Positions 1 to 10,400 of a stretch of DNA of 64,000 bases are shown here, one piece after another. Source of the DNA: Trifolium pratense (Eukaryota > Streptophyta > Magnoliopsida > Fabales > Fabaceae); NCBI RefSeq assembly GCF_020283565.1, contig NC_060059.1, forward strand, positions 5,339,501 through 5,403,500, given 5' to 3'. The notes below the pieces were generated by a model. That model was not told the origin of the DNA and made no database searches. It saw only the letters and a program-made list of their open reading frames with translations. Both the position numbers and the translations under genes were made by a program. Each line of letters opens with the position of its first letter. Positions within the stretch are counted from its first letter, which is position 1.

Positions 1-112
1 CATCAATACTTCTTCTATTGGCAAGTGGATATGCATTTCTAATCCTGGATGCGAAAATGGCGTTGAATCATCACCTACTCGAAGTGGTGGCCAGAACTCG
101 ACATTAGAATGA
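1..112 (+). CDS. 3' end of an unidentified gene (partial terminal exon)
   Basis: From base 2 the plus strand is open for 36 codons and ends with a TGA at 110-112. The peptide ends in GVESSPTRSGGQNSTLE. Codon use looks coding, and the following 300 bases turn sharply AT-rich, like a 3' UTR and intergenic DNA. The upstream part lies outside the window, so no domain is visible and I do not recognise the family. It could also be a chance open stretch. The main support is the abrupt composition change at the stop codon. Confidence 0.4.
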   Translation, partial: INTSSIGKWICISNPGCENGVESSPTRSGGQNSTLE

Positions 113-870
113 GGGAAATTTTGTTTTTCTTTTGATACTATATGCTTAGGTTTCTCTCTGTATATGATTCAGGTCTTCTTTTTCTTACTTTTTCAAATCT
201 TATTTTGTTATAGTCTGTGCATTGATTCCACAATGCACAACTTCAATTGTTAACATGAACTAATTTTAATGTTACTTAAAAAACTATTTGTAAATGCACA
301 TGTGTATTGATTTTTTCTTGATATTTAAGTTTGATATTATACTAAATTAGAAAATTCATTTAGAATAAAACATTTAGAAATATGTTATAAAATATTTTTA
401 AAATATAAATGAAAATAGTGTGCAATTTCATGTAAACTTTATAAAATGAATAAATTTGTAGATAGAGTTGAGAATAGGCTAGACTGAGTTAGGCATTGAT
501 AAGCCTGAATTTGGCCTGTCAAATATCGAAGGCCTGAGTTTGGCTTCTGACCTATCATATGCTTTTTTTTTTTTAGGCTTGAGTTTGGCCGTTTGAAAGT
601 CTGATATGGCATGTTACTAGTGTTAACAAGAAGTGACCACTTGGCCCAGGGGTATCCAATTTTGTAAACGAGAGACAACACACCACTCTTGACCTTCACA
701 CATGTGCGCCATCGCTAGTCGTCCGTCCGGGCCTAGACTTGGGTGATGTATTGCACCGCCGTCGTCTATCCGTCTAGATGTCGTACCATAGAGAGTGTAA
801 TTATCGACCGATTTAACAAGAAATGACCACTCTAGCAAGCTTATGGGCAACCATGTTCGCTTGTCACTTA
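113..870. other. AT-rich intergenic stretch with an unclassified repeat-like block
   Basis: Bases 113-600 are AT-rich without a credible gene. Bases 600-840 are more GC-rich and carry two imperfect direct copies of taacaagaagtgaccact (about 622 and 812), 190 bases apart. The block between them is open in several frames but matches no protein I recognise. It may be part of a non-autonomous transposon. Confidence 0.4.
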
Positions 871-887
871 ACAAACTTCACCTTAAA

Positions 888-995
888 CCCACTTGGGGTT
901 GGTCTAATGGTATTGGCTTGGATCCTTGGAGTATGCTACTTTTAAGGTCTCAGGTTTGTCAGTTCTAGGGCAGGATACCAAGTTTAAAAAAAAAA
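888..995 (+). mobile_element. tRNA-derived SINE (family 1) with 17 bp target-site duplication
   Basis: The element opens with ggttggtctaatggtattgg, which resembles a pol III A box, followed by a degenerate B-box-like aaggtctcaggtttgtc and an A-rich tail. The 17-mer acaaacttcaccttaaa occurs directly on both sides (871-887 and 996-1012), as expected for LINE-machinery target-primed insertion. Related copies lie at 28764-28890 and 44203-44315. Confidence 0.85.
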
Positions 996-1144
996 ACAAA
1001 CTTCACCTTAAAAAAAGTTAGAGTTTAAAGATAGAGATTGTTGTTAGATTAATTAATTTGCGCTCACATCACTCATTGATCGAGTTGTGTTAGTTAGTTA
1101 GTTAGGGTTTATTGAACTTGATCTTCAACAACATCAGTACTACT

Positions 1145-1560
1145 ATGGTTAGAAAGCGGCGATGTGTTTGGATGCAACAAATAACTCAGTGTTCCTCCCC
1201 ATGGAACTGATCACCGAAATCCTATCTATGCTTAGCGTAAAAGCCATCCCGTGATTCAAATGTGTGAGCAAGTCATCGAACAATCTGACATCCGATTCAA
1301 ACTTTGTCGATAAACATCTTAAGGCGTCATCACGAAACCCACACCTCACTTTATCTTGGCATAAACGCAATACGGTGGAATCTAAGTTGAATGTGGTACC
1401 CTTTCCCGTGCATCGTTTACTCAAAACGCCATCCGCCACCATTTCCAGCGATGACTTCCATCGTTTGGAGAACCCTTCCAGGTTTGTTGGTTCATGTAAA
1501 GGATTGCTCTCTGTTTTTCTTTCTTGGAAACCTGGAGAACAACATTTCAAGTATGTTGGA
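1145..1560 (+). pseudogene. Broken F-box/FBA gene copy
   Basis: This is a degenerate paralogue of the intact F-box gene at 3574-4767. Homology begins upstream in the leader (about 1015) and runs through the F-box and the start of the FBA region. A short deletion near 1162 shifts the frame after the first codons. The segment coding KAI ends in an in-frame TGA (CCG TGA, about 1250). After about 1555 the similarity stops and the sequence becomes unrelated. The longest open piece (1264-1728) keeps TSDSNFVDKHLKASSRN and PVHRLLKTPSATISSDDFHR but has no proper start or C-terminal half. A functional SCF adaptor is not expected. Confidence 0.85.
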
Positions 1561-3430
1561 TATGCCTTGAAATCTCAGTTACAAGAAGTCAGAAAAATCT
1601 TTGTTGAATCTTTTTGCATCTTTGATGTTTTGAAGATTTTTCTTTTCCAAGGTAGCACAAAAGAAAAGAAATTTCTGATTTCAGGTATCATCATTCCAAA
1701 AAGATTAGAAAAGAAAACTAAACCATAGCGATTAACATTAACCGAAATAACAAAAAGTCAGACTTGTTAAGAACTTGTATCCAAGATTTCCTATGTGTAC
1801 ATATGTGTGTGGGGTTTCTCACTAGTTCTTTTGCAATCTCAAATTGTGGAAGAGAAAAACTCGGCAACATTACTTTGAACATTATTCATGTAATGCTTAA
1901 TATAAATTGCTGAAAAAGGAAGTTTAATATCGGTGTTCAATTTAAAAAAATATTTAGAAAAGGAGCTGGTGAAATCTACTATATCACATAAAGGAAATAT
2001 ATGAGTTGTTTTTAGATTCCACCGAACCAGTGTTTCAGCGATACCAAATTGAGGAGCTAACAGACTCCACTTTTGCACATTACCTTAAGTCTACGACTCT
2101 TCAGCTAAGAAGTTTTTACCAACATTACCATAATACTTCCTTTTAAGCTACCATCATACAACAAAGTTCAGACATTAGTGATAAGTAATCATAATAACAC
2201 CAACCTGCAAGGGACTTTGATATGAGTCAAGATAGACTAATTCATGCCTTACATAAAAACCAGACCCAAGAGATGTGCTTAATGTCTTATCTACAACTGC
2301 TCCTAAGACCTTAATATATCTATAACATATCACAATTCTTAAGTATAAATCAGCAACCACATGCATAATGCTATGAAAAGTATCACAGCACCTAACAATC
2401 ACAAATTCCCCAATTTATAACATATCAAAAACCCTAACATTGATTTAATAACACAAATCAATTATTTATAGTTTCAATTGCATTATCAATCAATCAATTA
2501 AATATAATTAGATTCAGATGAAAAAACTCCAAATTATTTAGTTTTAACCCTAACTATCGTGCTTCAAGAGTTGATCGGAACTCCAAATTATATAGATATA
2601 TAGAGAGAGAGAAAGAGAGAGAGAGTTACGTCTTGTTGTTCGGTTGGAGAAGAGAAGAAGCGTCGCACACGTGAAGAGTTGATCTCACGACGGCACAACA
2701 GTGGAGCGTGACGGCACAACGGTTGAGCGTGACGGCGCAACGTGACGAGGGATAGACGAATAGTGAGATTTGAGGATTCAATGGAAAACCAGAAGGAATG
2801 ATGCATCGAAGAGGATTTTGTGTTTCTCTACAACAAAAAAGAGGGAGAACAAAAAATAGAGATGGAAGAAGAAGAAGAAGGCAAACAAACAAATTAGAAG
2901 CAATGACCAAAATGTAAATTCATAAAATATAATACTTAAAATATAATTAATTTAAAATAAAATTACTTTGAGGTAAAAATTTAATTATATTTGATTTAAA
3001 TACATGTGGTTGAATTTGATTGGTGACATATCATGCCACATCAGCATAGGGCATATGCCCTCAATTTATGTGAGGGTAGAGAAGAAAAAGCCATAAAATA
3101 AAGGTTAATTTGTACACATTTATAAAGGTAAAGATCGAATGAAAAAAAATAAATTAACATGTGCATATTTTATTTTTTTTAATTAACTTCTTGTTTTTGA
3201 AGAATTAACATGTGCATATTTATAAACACTAGCGTTCCGCGTTTATTATGCAAACATGTCTTATATTAGGGTGAATGTGTTAATAAAAAAAATTTGTTGT
3301 TAAAAAAAACAATCAGAATATTATTGATATTATGAAAAGTCGATACCAAAACTTTTGTATATATCTCTTTGGATATATATAAAAGACCAAATAAAGTTGC
3401 ATATATATATTTTTTTTGGAAGCAAAATTA
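1560..3430. other. Intergenic region with low-complexity tracts
   Basis: No convincing gene is seen. There is a GA-rich microsatellite at about 2600-2627. Three imperfect tandem copies of a roughly 21 bp unit containing gtgacggcacaacggttgag lie at about 2690-2750. The rest is AT-rich. The open frames on the minus strand at 2588-2910 lack good ATG starts and are driven by the GAA/GA-rich composition. Confidence 0.5.
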
Positions 3431-3573
3431 AACTCACATATAAAGATAGGGATTACTGTTTGATCGATTAATTAATTCGCGTTCACATGACTCATTTGAT
3501 CAAGTTGTTAATTAGTTAGGGTTTATTATTGAACTTGTACGTTCTTCAACAACATCGCTACGTACGTACTGCT

Positions 3574-4767
3574 ATGGCTAGAAAGCGACGTCGTGGTTCC
3601 TCCGATGCAGCAAATAACTCATTGTTCCTCCCCATGGAACTGATCACCGAAATCCTATCTATGCTTAACGTAAAAGCCATCGTGCGATTCAAATGTGTGA
3701 GCAAGTCATGGAACACTCTGACATCCGATTCAAACTTTGTCGATAAACATCTTAAGGCATCATCACGAAACCCACACCTCACTATATGTTGGCATATAAG
3801 GGTGAATTCTAAGAAGAATGTGGTACCCATCCCCGTGCATCGTTTACTCAAAAAGCTATCCGCCACCATTTCCAGTGATGACTTCCATCGTATGGAGAAC
3901 CCTTCCAGGTTGGTTGGTTCATGTAATGGATTGCTCTGTTTTCTTTCTTGGAAACCTGGAGAACAACCTTTCAAGTATTTGCTCCATGTCTCCAACCCTG
4001 CCACCAGAACAATATCTCAAATATTTGAGTTCATATATGGCAACGATTTTCGTTTCACATTTGGTTATGATGCTTCAACCACAACTTATAAGATTGTAGC
4101 TTTTCGTACTAAAGAAAATAGCAACGAGGTTAAAGTTTTCAATCTAGGTGGTAATAATTGTTGGAGAAATATTCAGAATTTTCCTATTGTTCCTCGTAAT
4201 AGGTGGGATTTGGATCGTTGTTATAAGTTCCCCATCTTTAATTACGGTGTGCATCTCAATGGCACCATTAATTGGTTGGCTCCCGACAAGTCTATGATCA
4301 CTATTGTCATTGTTTCGCTGGACCTTTCCACGGAGACATACAAACAGTTTCGGCTGCCATCTCTCGGTTTTTATCATGTGCCAATTTCTAAGCCGGATCT
4401 TAGGGTTCTAATGGACTCTCTTTGTTTTTGTCATGATTCCAACAGAACTCATGAATTTATTTTATGGAAGATGAATGAGTATGGAGTTCGAGAGTCTTGG
4501 ACTCAATTATTTAAGATCAGTTACCAAAATCTTGCAATGCAACTTCCGATGAAGCTTCCGATGCATAACATTGATTATGGTTTACATTATCAATTGGAGT
4601 GCCTTTATGTAAATGGTGATATCGTAATTTTGGCAAGTGCATGTTGCAAAAAAGCATTTTTCTACAATTTAAAGGATAAAACAGTAGTTAAGATTAAAAG
4701 TAAAAATGCCATATATTGGTACGATGAATCAAAACATTATGTAGAAAGTTTGGTTTCCGTTCATTAA
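3574..4767 (+). CDS. F-box protein with F-box-associated (FBA) domain
   Basis: The predicted 397-residue protein should be the substrate-recognition subunit of an SCF (SKP1-cullin-F-box) E3 ubiquitin ligase; its substrate is unknown. The F-box is near residues 15-60 (LPMELITEILSMLNVKAIVR, then FKCVSKSWNTLTSD). An FBA_1-type beta-propeller-like region follows: FVGSCNGLL-like, ISNPATRT-like, FGYDAST, YKIVAF, VKVFNLGGNNCW, LNGTINWLA, IVSLDLSTETY. The first in-frame ATG is 3574; the frame is open upstream to 3529 but only with a non-ATG codon. A 3' UTR intron is likely, with donor GTAAGT at 4770 and acceptor CAG ending at 4965. An inverted duplicate lies at 58376-59581 and a broken copy at 1145. 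This F-box/FBA family is strongly expanded in legumes. Confidence 0.93.
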   Translation: MARKRRRGSSDAANNSLFLPMELITEILSMLNVKAIVRFKCVSKSWNTLTSDSNFVDKHLKASSRNPHLTICWHIRVNSKKNVVPIPVHRLLKKLSATISSDDFHRMENPSRLVGSCNGLLCFLSWKPGEQPFKYLLHVSNPATRTISQIFEFIYGNDFRFTFGYDASTTTYKIVAFRTKENSNEVKVFNLGGNNCWRNIQNFPIVPRNRWDLDRCYKFPIFNYGVHLNGTINWLAPDKSMITIVIVSLDLSTETYKQFRLPSLGFYHVPISKPDLRVLMDSLCFCHDSNRTHEFILWKMNEYGVRESWTQLFKISYQNLAMQLPMKLPMHNIDYGLHYQLECLYVNGDIVILASACCKKAFFYNLKDKTVVKIKSKNAIYWYDESKHYVESLVSVH

Positions 4768-5760
4768 GAGTAAGTTTATCTTTGAATTTATGTATGTTAA
4801 TTCATTCATTGTTTATGTATCCTTGTCATTATGCACTTATATTAATAGATTGTGTGAATTATATATATATATAGCTAATTGATTATATATTGGCCAATGA
4901 TTGAATGAATTTGTTTTTATTTCGCTTTTTCACTTGGACTCTAATACAAATTTTTTTATTATCAGATCTGCAACCCAACTCCAAGCACCTTGGTAATTAT
5001 TGATGATACATACATGGTGGAAGTATGGTCGTCGGAGAGTCCCGGGCGTATGGAAGAGGAAAAGCATTTGATATCATACGATGCAGAAAAACTAAGCAAC
5101 CTTGGTTAGGTGATGATGGATACGTACGACAATCAGTTAGATTACTTTCTAGGATCTAAACATAGGAAGTAGGAAATAGTTAGTTTTTTTTAGATGTTAT
5201 TTATTGGAAGGTTCTTCAAATAAAGACAGCAACATTAAGTTTTCAACACTAATGTATGTCCAATTATTTGCATTGTTCAAAATAAGCTGAAATGCATTTT
5301 TTTCAAAATGTTTTGGTTCAAATACTAAGCCTTATTTCTTTTACATTTTTAAAACAGTTAAACAATATAAATGCAACTTTCATTATATTGCACTGTCCAT
5401 TTAATATCTAATCATAGTCTCAGGAGTTAACCATGATCATCATGCATGCATATAAAAGATGAAAATTTTCTTACTCTCCCCTGCAGCCAAATTGATTTGT
5501 CTCTATGTATCTCGCCGTTCTCTCTGCCGCAACATTAACCAGATATTAATTTTAAATTATTTAAAAGGGAATAAAAGAACATGACCAAAAGGCAATTTGG
5601 ATGAAAAAGACATGGTTTGAAATTTTGGCCATTATAAGATTTATATATAGTGTATCAAGAATTAAGGAATTGAATGCAGAAATGAGAAGTATGGTATGGT
5701 AATGGATCATGTGCAGTCCGTCAAAATTTCAATGCAGTTGATATTTATAGTCGTCCGATC
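4768..5760 (+). other. 3' UTR and downstream flank of the F-box gene, shared with the inverted copy
   Basis: The stretch holds the putative 3' UTR intron (4770-4965) and a downstream exon beginning at 4966. It is repeated in inverted orientation at about 56925-58375, including landmarks such as aaccatgatcatcatg and ctctgccgcaacattaacca. No further ORF is convincing, so it is best read as transcript tail plus duplicated non-coding flank. Confidence 0.7.
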
Positions 5761-5919
5761 ACAATCGGACGGTTTAAATAAATTCAGTTAACAAATACTA
5801 CAGTTTTAATGGTTATTTATATTTATATGATTATAATCAGGTCTTTTATTAGTTATAAATTAAAATAAAAAAGTAGGCCTTTTATAAGGAAAAGGTGTCA
5901 TTTTTGAGAGAGAAAGTGT

Positions 5920-5948
5920 AACTTTAAATACAAGTAATATCTATCCAA
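5920..5948 (+). promoter_or_regulatory. Conserved 5' flank block of CPP loci
   Basis: The block ctttaaatacaagtaatat and its edges recur 40-80 bases upstream of the CPP first exons here, at 23595-23623, and on the minus strand at 49203-49231. It includes a TATA-like TTTAAATAC. Conservation at three dispersed loci suggests a core promoter or leader carried along with the gene during duplication. Confidence 0.55.
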
Positions 5949-5997
5949 TAGTGAATAGTGTTTGTGATACTATCAAAGCTTCTTGCATTGTTGGAGA

Positions 5998-6055
5998 TGG
6001 CTGCACCGGATAGAGGAGAACAAGAACCACCCTTTTTCCAACAAACAAGAAGAGG
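5998..6055 (+). pseudogene. Orphan first exon of a CPP (CXC-domain) gene
   Basis: The exon reads MAAPDRGEQEPP in its ATG frame and ends at a GT donor (GAG then gtttgtttg). It matches the first exons at 23661-23717 and 48908-48955, as does the 5' part of the following intron, to about 6262. There the sequence changes abruptly to the 5' flank of the decayed NET1 copy. Its length of 58 bp, against multiples of 3 in the paralogues, means the frame is shifted relative to them. No second exon follows, so this is the stump of a CPP gene cut by the inserted NET1 segment. Confidence 0.75.
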
Positions 6056-7455
6056 TTTGTTTGTTTCATCCCCTAATCATTCCCATTTTGCTTGCTTTCC
6101 TCTCCATTTTTTGCTGCATTTTCCTTTCACTTTAATGCATTTTTATGCCTTTTGCAACCATATGAATTCTTTTCTTGCACTTTGCTGCATTTGAAAGATG
6201 TACAATTCAATTTGTAGATTTTTGTTTGGGGTTAATGGTCTTTGATTTCCTGTTAGTTTTAAAAAGTTGACAAGTCAATTTTGAGTGTGTCAGAATCTGT
6301 AAATTCCACAAAAACGCATGATTCTACCTATAGTGTTTTGAACAAATAAGGAAACATGATTGAACAACAACTGTAGTACATTTGATTCATAGATTTCATA
6401 GATTTGTGGTGTGAATGTTGCAATAGAGATCAAAGTTTAGTTCTTTTTGTGATTGTGCTCATGCATGCCCATTTGAATTTTTTGATGATTTTGATTAGTG
6501 TTCATTTTCACTTGGTAAGTTTTGTTTTGGATCTAGTTTTATGTTTCATTTTCACATTTATGAAAGTTTGTAGTTTTGTTGAGCTTATTCAATGTTTTTC
6601 TCGTGACTTATGAACACCGTCTTTTTCTTCCTATGATGTCACTGTTCCTTGTTTTTCTGAGTATGTAGTCTTTTTCTAGATTTCTCTTTTCTTTGTTCCT
6701 TAACTCTCTTGATGTCATTGTTTACCAGAAACATTTTTCATTGTTTTGAACAAATAAGGAAACATGATTGAACAACAACTGTAGTACATTTGATTCTACC
6801 TATGGTAGTAGTAGATTTCTCATTTAATTAACTTTTAATTTTTTTTGTCATTTCATGTGTTTGATTTTTTCTGTTCATGTTTAGGATCTCTTAATTTCTG
6901 CAAAAGATATGTGTTTAATGTATATGTTCTTTCTTCTTGTGTTCTAATGATGCTATTTTTTTACAGTTATCCTGATTTTGAATTGTTAAATCATGTTTCC
7001 TTATTTGTTCAAAACACTATAGGTAGAATCATGTTGGATATTGATATGGATATTGCATTACCTGCTCAATTGGACACAGCTCCAATAGAATTTTATGTTA
7101 TTTATGGATGAGCAGGTAATGCAATATCCATATCAATAATAGAGTATATAGATTTTTTTATAGATTTTTTTTTTGTTATAATAGATTATTAAACCATGAG
7201 ACAATAAAGTAAGATTTCATGAATCTGTGGACTATTTTTATTAATATATACTATGTGTTTTATTTATTTATTTATTGATGTTAGGTGAAAGAAGAGGAGA
7301 AGCTAAAGAGTGTCTTAGTATATAGAAATTGGTGGTGGAAATCTATATACTGATATCTAGGCCTGGATTCATTATCTAGCCTTTGCGGTGTTGCAAAATC
7401 CAAACCTTCTTTGCTGTTGTTATTTGCTGGAGTTATGCCAAGTTGGCAACCTTGT

Positions 7456-10400
7456 TACATTCTGACTCGAGGAGCTTATACTCTTGGTGGTGGGATAGTC
7501 ACATTAGCCCAAAGAATTCAAAATGGCTTCAGGAAAATCTTACAGGTTTGTCTCGATATATCTTCAATTTCTACCATATCGCCAGAACAATTTTTTTTAT
7601 GAACACTAAAGAAATATCTACCATATCGCTCAAACTCAATAAAATCAAGTTTCGATGGAATCCTAAAGAATAACTTTACCATTAAACCAACTATATTGTT
7701 AGATGAACTTTCCTAATTGATACTACGGATTGAAAGCCATGTAAATTACCAAATTGGTTAGGGAAGTATTTGCTGGAATTGAACATTTGATGAGATCACA
7801 ATGATGGTGCACACACGTTTCCTCTTTCTATGGACATGCATACTAATATGCGGCTGATTTTTGTTAAGCCAAATTTCATCAAAATACAACCATTTATTCT
7901 AATATATTTAATGAAAATCCATGGTTTGGCAACCTTTAAGTGACAATTTTTATGTGTTTATACTTTCTATAGACATGGATGCAAAAGTCAAAGCAATGAT
8001 CAAGCTTATTGAAGAGGATGCAGACTCTTTTGCAAGAAGGGCAGAGATGTACTATAAGAAGCGGCCAGAACTCATGAAATTAGTTGAGGAGTTCTACCGA
8101 GCATACCGTGCATTAGCAGAGAGATACAATCATGCAACAGGGGAGCTACGTCAGGCACATAGAACTATGGCAGAACCTTTTATGCTGAGTGATGATTCAC
8201 CATGTAGTTCTTCGGGGCCCGATGGTGAACCACACACACCTGAAATGCTATCCTTCTCCAATATCAGAAGAGTTTGGAGAGTTTTATCTGAAATGGAAAA
8301 AGAGCTTAATAAGGCACAGAATGTTGCTGAAGGCCTTGATGAACGAGCAAGCAAAGCCGAAATTGAAATCGGAATACTGAAGGAAGCCCTAGCAGAGCTA
8401 AAATCCAAGAAGGATTCTGGTCTAGTTCAATACAACCACTGTCTGGAAAGGATAGCTAACCTGGAGGCTATGTTATCTTTGGCTCAGCTGGAAACAAAGG
8501 GGCATGATGAGAGGGCGGTGAAAGCAGAAACTGAAGTTAAACGTCTCAAGGAGGAGCTTGCCAGGCTGGAGGCCAAGAACGATGCTGGTCTGCTTCAGTA
8601 TGGAAAATCCCTTGAAAAGATATCTTTTTTGGAGACTACGATTAACCTTGCCGAGGAGAATTTCAGGATGCTAACTGAGAAAATTGAAAGAGCAGAGTTT
8701 GAAGTTAAAGCATTGAGGCAAAAGCTCACCGAACTGAATGAAGAGAAAGAATCTGTATCTGTCCTGTACAAGCAGTGCTTGCAGACAATATTTTCAATGG
8801 AGAATGAAATTTTGGTTGCCCACGAAACTTCTGAATGGCTGAAAAAAGAAATTGAGCTAGGCGCTGAAAAACTAAAGACTGCGGAAAAACATTGTGACAC
8901 AATGGAGAAATCAGAAATCAAATCATTCTCTTCGGCTAGAGGCTGACAATCTAGTGCAGAAGATTTCTTTAAAAGATCGAGAGCTTCTCGAGAAACATAA
9001 TGAGTTTGAGAGGCTGCAGATTCTGATGCATGAAGAGCACTCTCGTTTTTTTCAAATTGAATCTACTCTGCAGACTTTGCAAAAGTCGTACTCTCAATCA
9101 CAAGATGAACAAAGATCTCTTTCTCTGGAGCTTAAACACGAGCTTCAGCTGTTGGAGGACCTTGAACTTTCCAAAAAAGGTTTTAAAGAAGAAATGCAAC
9201 ATATTGTGGAAGAAAACAAGACTTTGCATGTGCTTAACTTCTCTTCCACTAGGACCTTAAAAGATCAGCAAATGGAAATTTCTAAGTTGAAGGAGATTAA
9301 AGAGAATCTGGAACGAGAGTTCGTCATAAAAGTTGAAGAAAGCAATTACCTCCTAAAGGAATCTCATCAAATAAAGGATGAGATTCACTGCTTGAATAAT
9401 AGATACCGGGCAATACTGGAAGCTCTAGAGTCTGTTGGTTTGAATCCTAAATGTTTTGCAGCACCTGTGATGGATTTACAAAATGAGAACTGAAAACTAA
9501 AGAGGCGTGCAAAGTTGAACGAGATGATAAAGAAGCTCTTCGTGAAAAGTCAAAGGATGTGGATAAAATTTTGAATGAAAAAGCCTTTATGCAACAATGT
9601 TCCCTATCAAGTTTGAATGATGAGCTTGATGGAGTAACAGATGCAGTGAAGAAATTTCAAGAGTCCTGCTATGTTCTGAAGTAAGAAAATCCATTTTTGT
9701 TGTTGAAAAATTAGCTCTATTGTCACAGCTGCAAATTATCACCGAAAGTATGCAGAAGTTATTGGAGAAGAATGCTTTGCTATAGAAGTCCCTCTCCGAT
9801 TCAAAGATTGAGCTTGAAGGTTTAAGGACTAAATCAAGTAGCCCGAAAGAATTCTGCAATTTGCTGATTAATGAGAAGTCTAGTCTTCTTAATGAAAGGA
9901 GCATCCTGGTATCTCAATTATGGAGTGTTGAAGAGAAATTAAGTAACCTGGAAAAAAGGTTTACTAAACCTTCAAGTGGAAGAACTTCATGCTTTGCTTT
10001 CAGCACAAAAAGAAAAGCATGCTAATCACAAACCTTCAAGTGAATCCCGATTAGCGAATTTGGAGAATCTAGTTTTTCGGCTACAAGAAGAGCGTCAGTT
10101 AGGGAAGGCATAAGTTGAAGAAGAACTTGGTAAAGCTGTAAATTCTCAAGTTGAGATGTTTATTTTACAAAAATTTATGGAATACTTGGAGCAGAAGAAC
10201 ATGGGTTTATTATTTGAATGTCAAAAACATGTTGAGGCATCGAAATTTTCTGAGAAAGTTATTTCTGAGTTGGAGGGTGAAAACCTTATGCAGCAGATGG
10301 AGGTAGAGTTCTTGCTTGATTAATAAAGTGTTTGGAGCTCTTCTTGTTGATCCAGACAGGAGAGAAGCTGCAGCTACTTGTAGAGAATTCTGTCCTCCTG

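Noticed and set aside
2588..2910. Minus-strand ORFs with a hydrophobic start resembling a signal peptide
   Set aside because: The Leu/Phe run comes from GAA/GA-rich low-complexity DNA and the longer frame starts with a non-ATG codon.
3529..3573. Extension of the F-box protein by 15 residues
   Set aside because: The upstream start is TTG; the ATG at 3574 aligns with the ATG of the paralogue at 59581.
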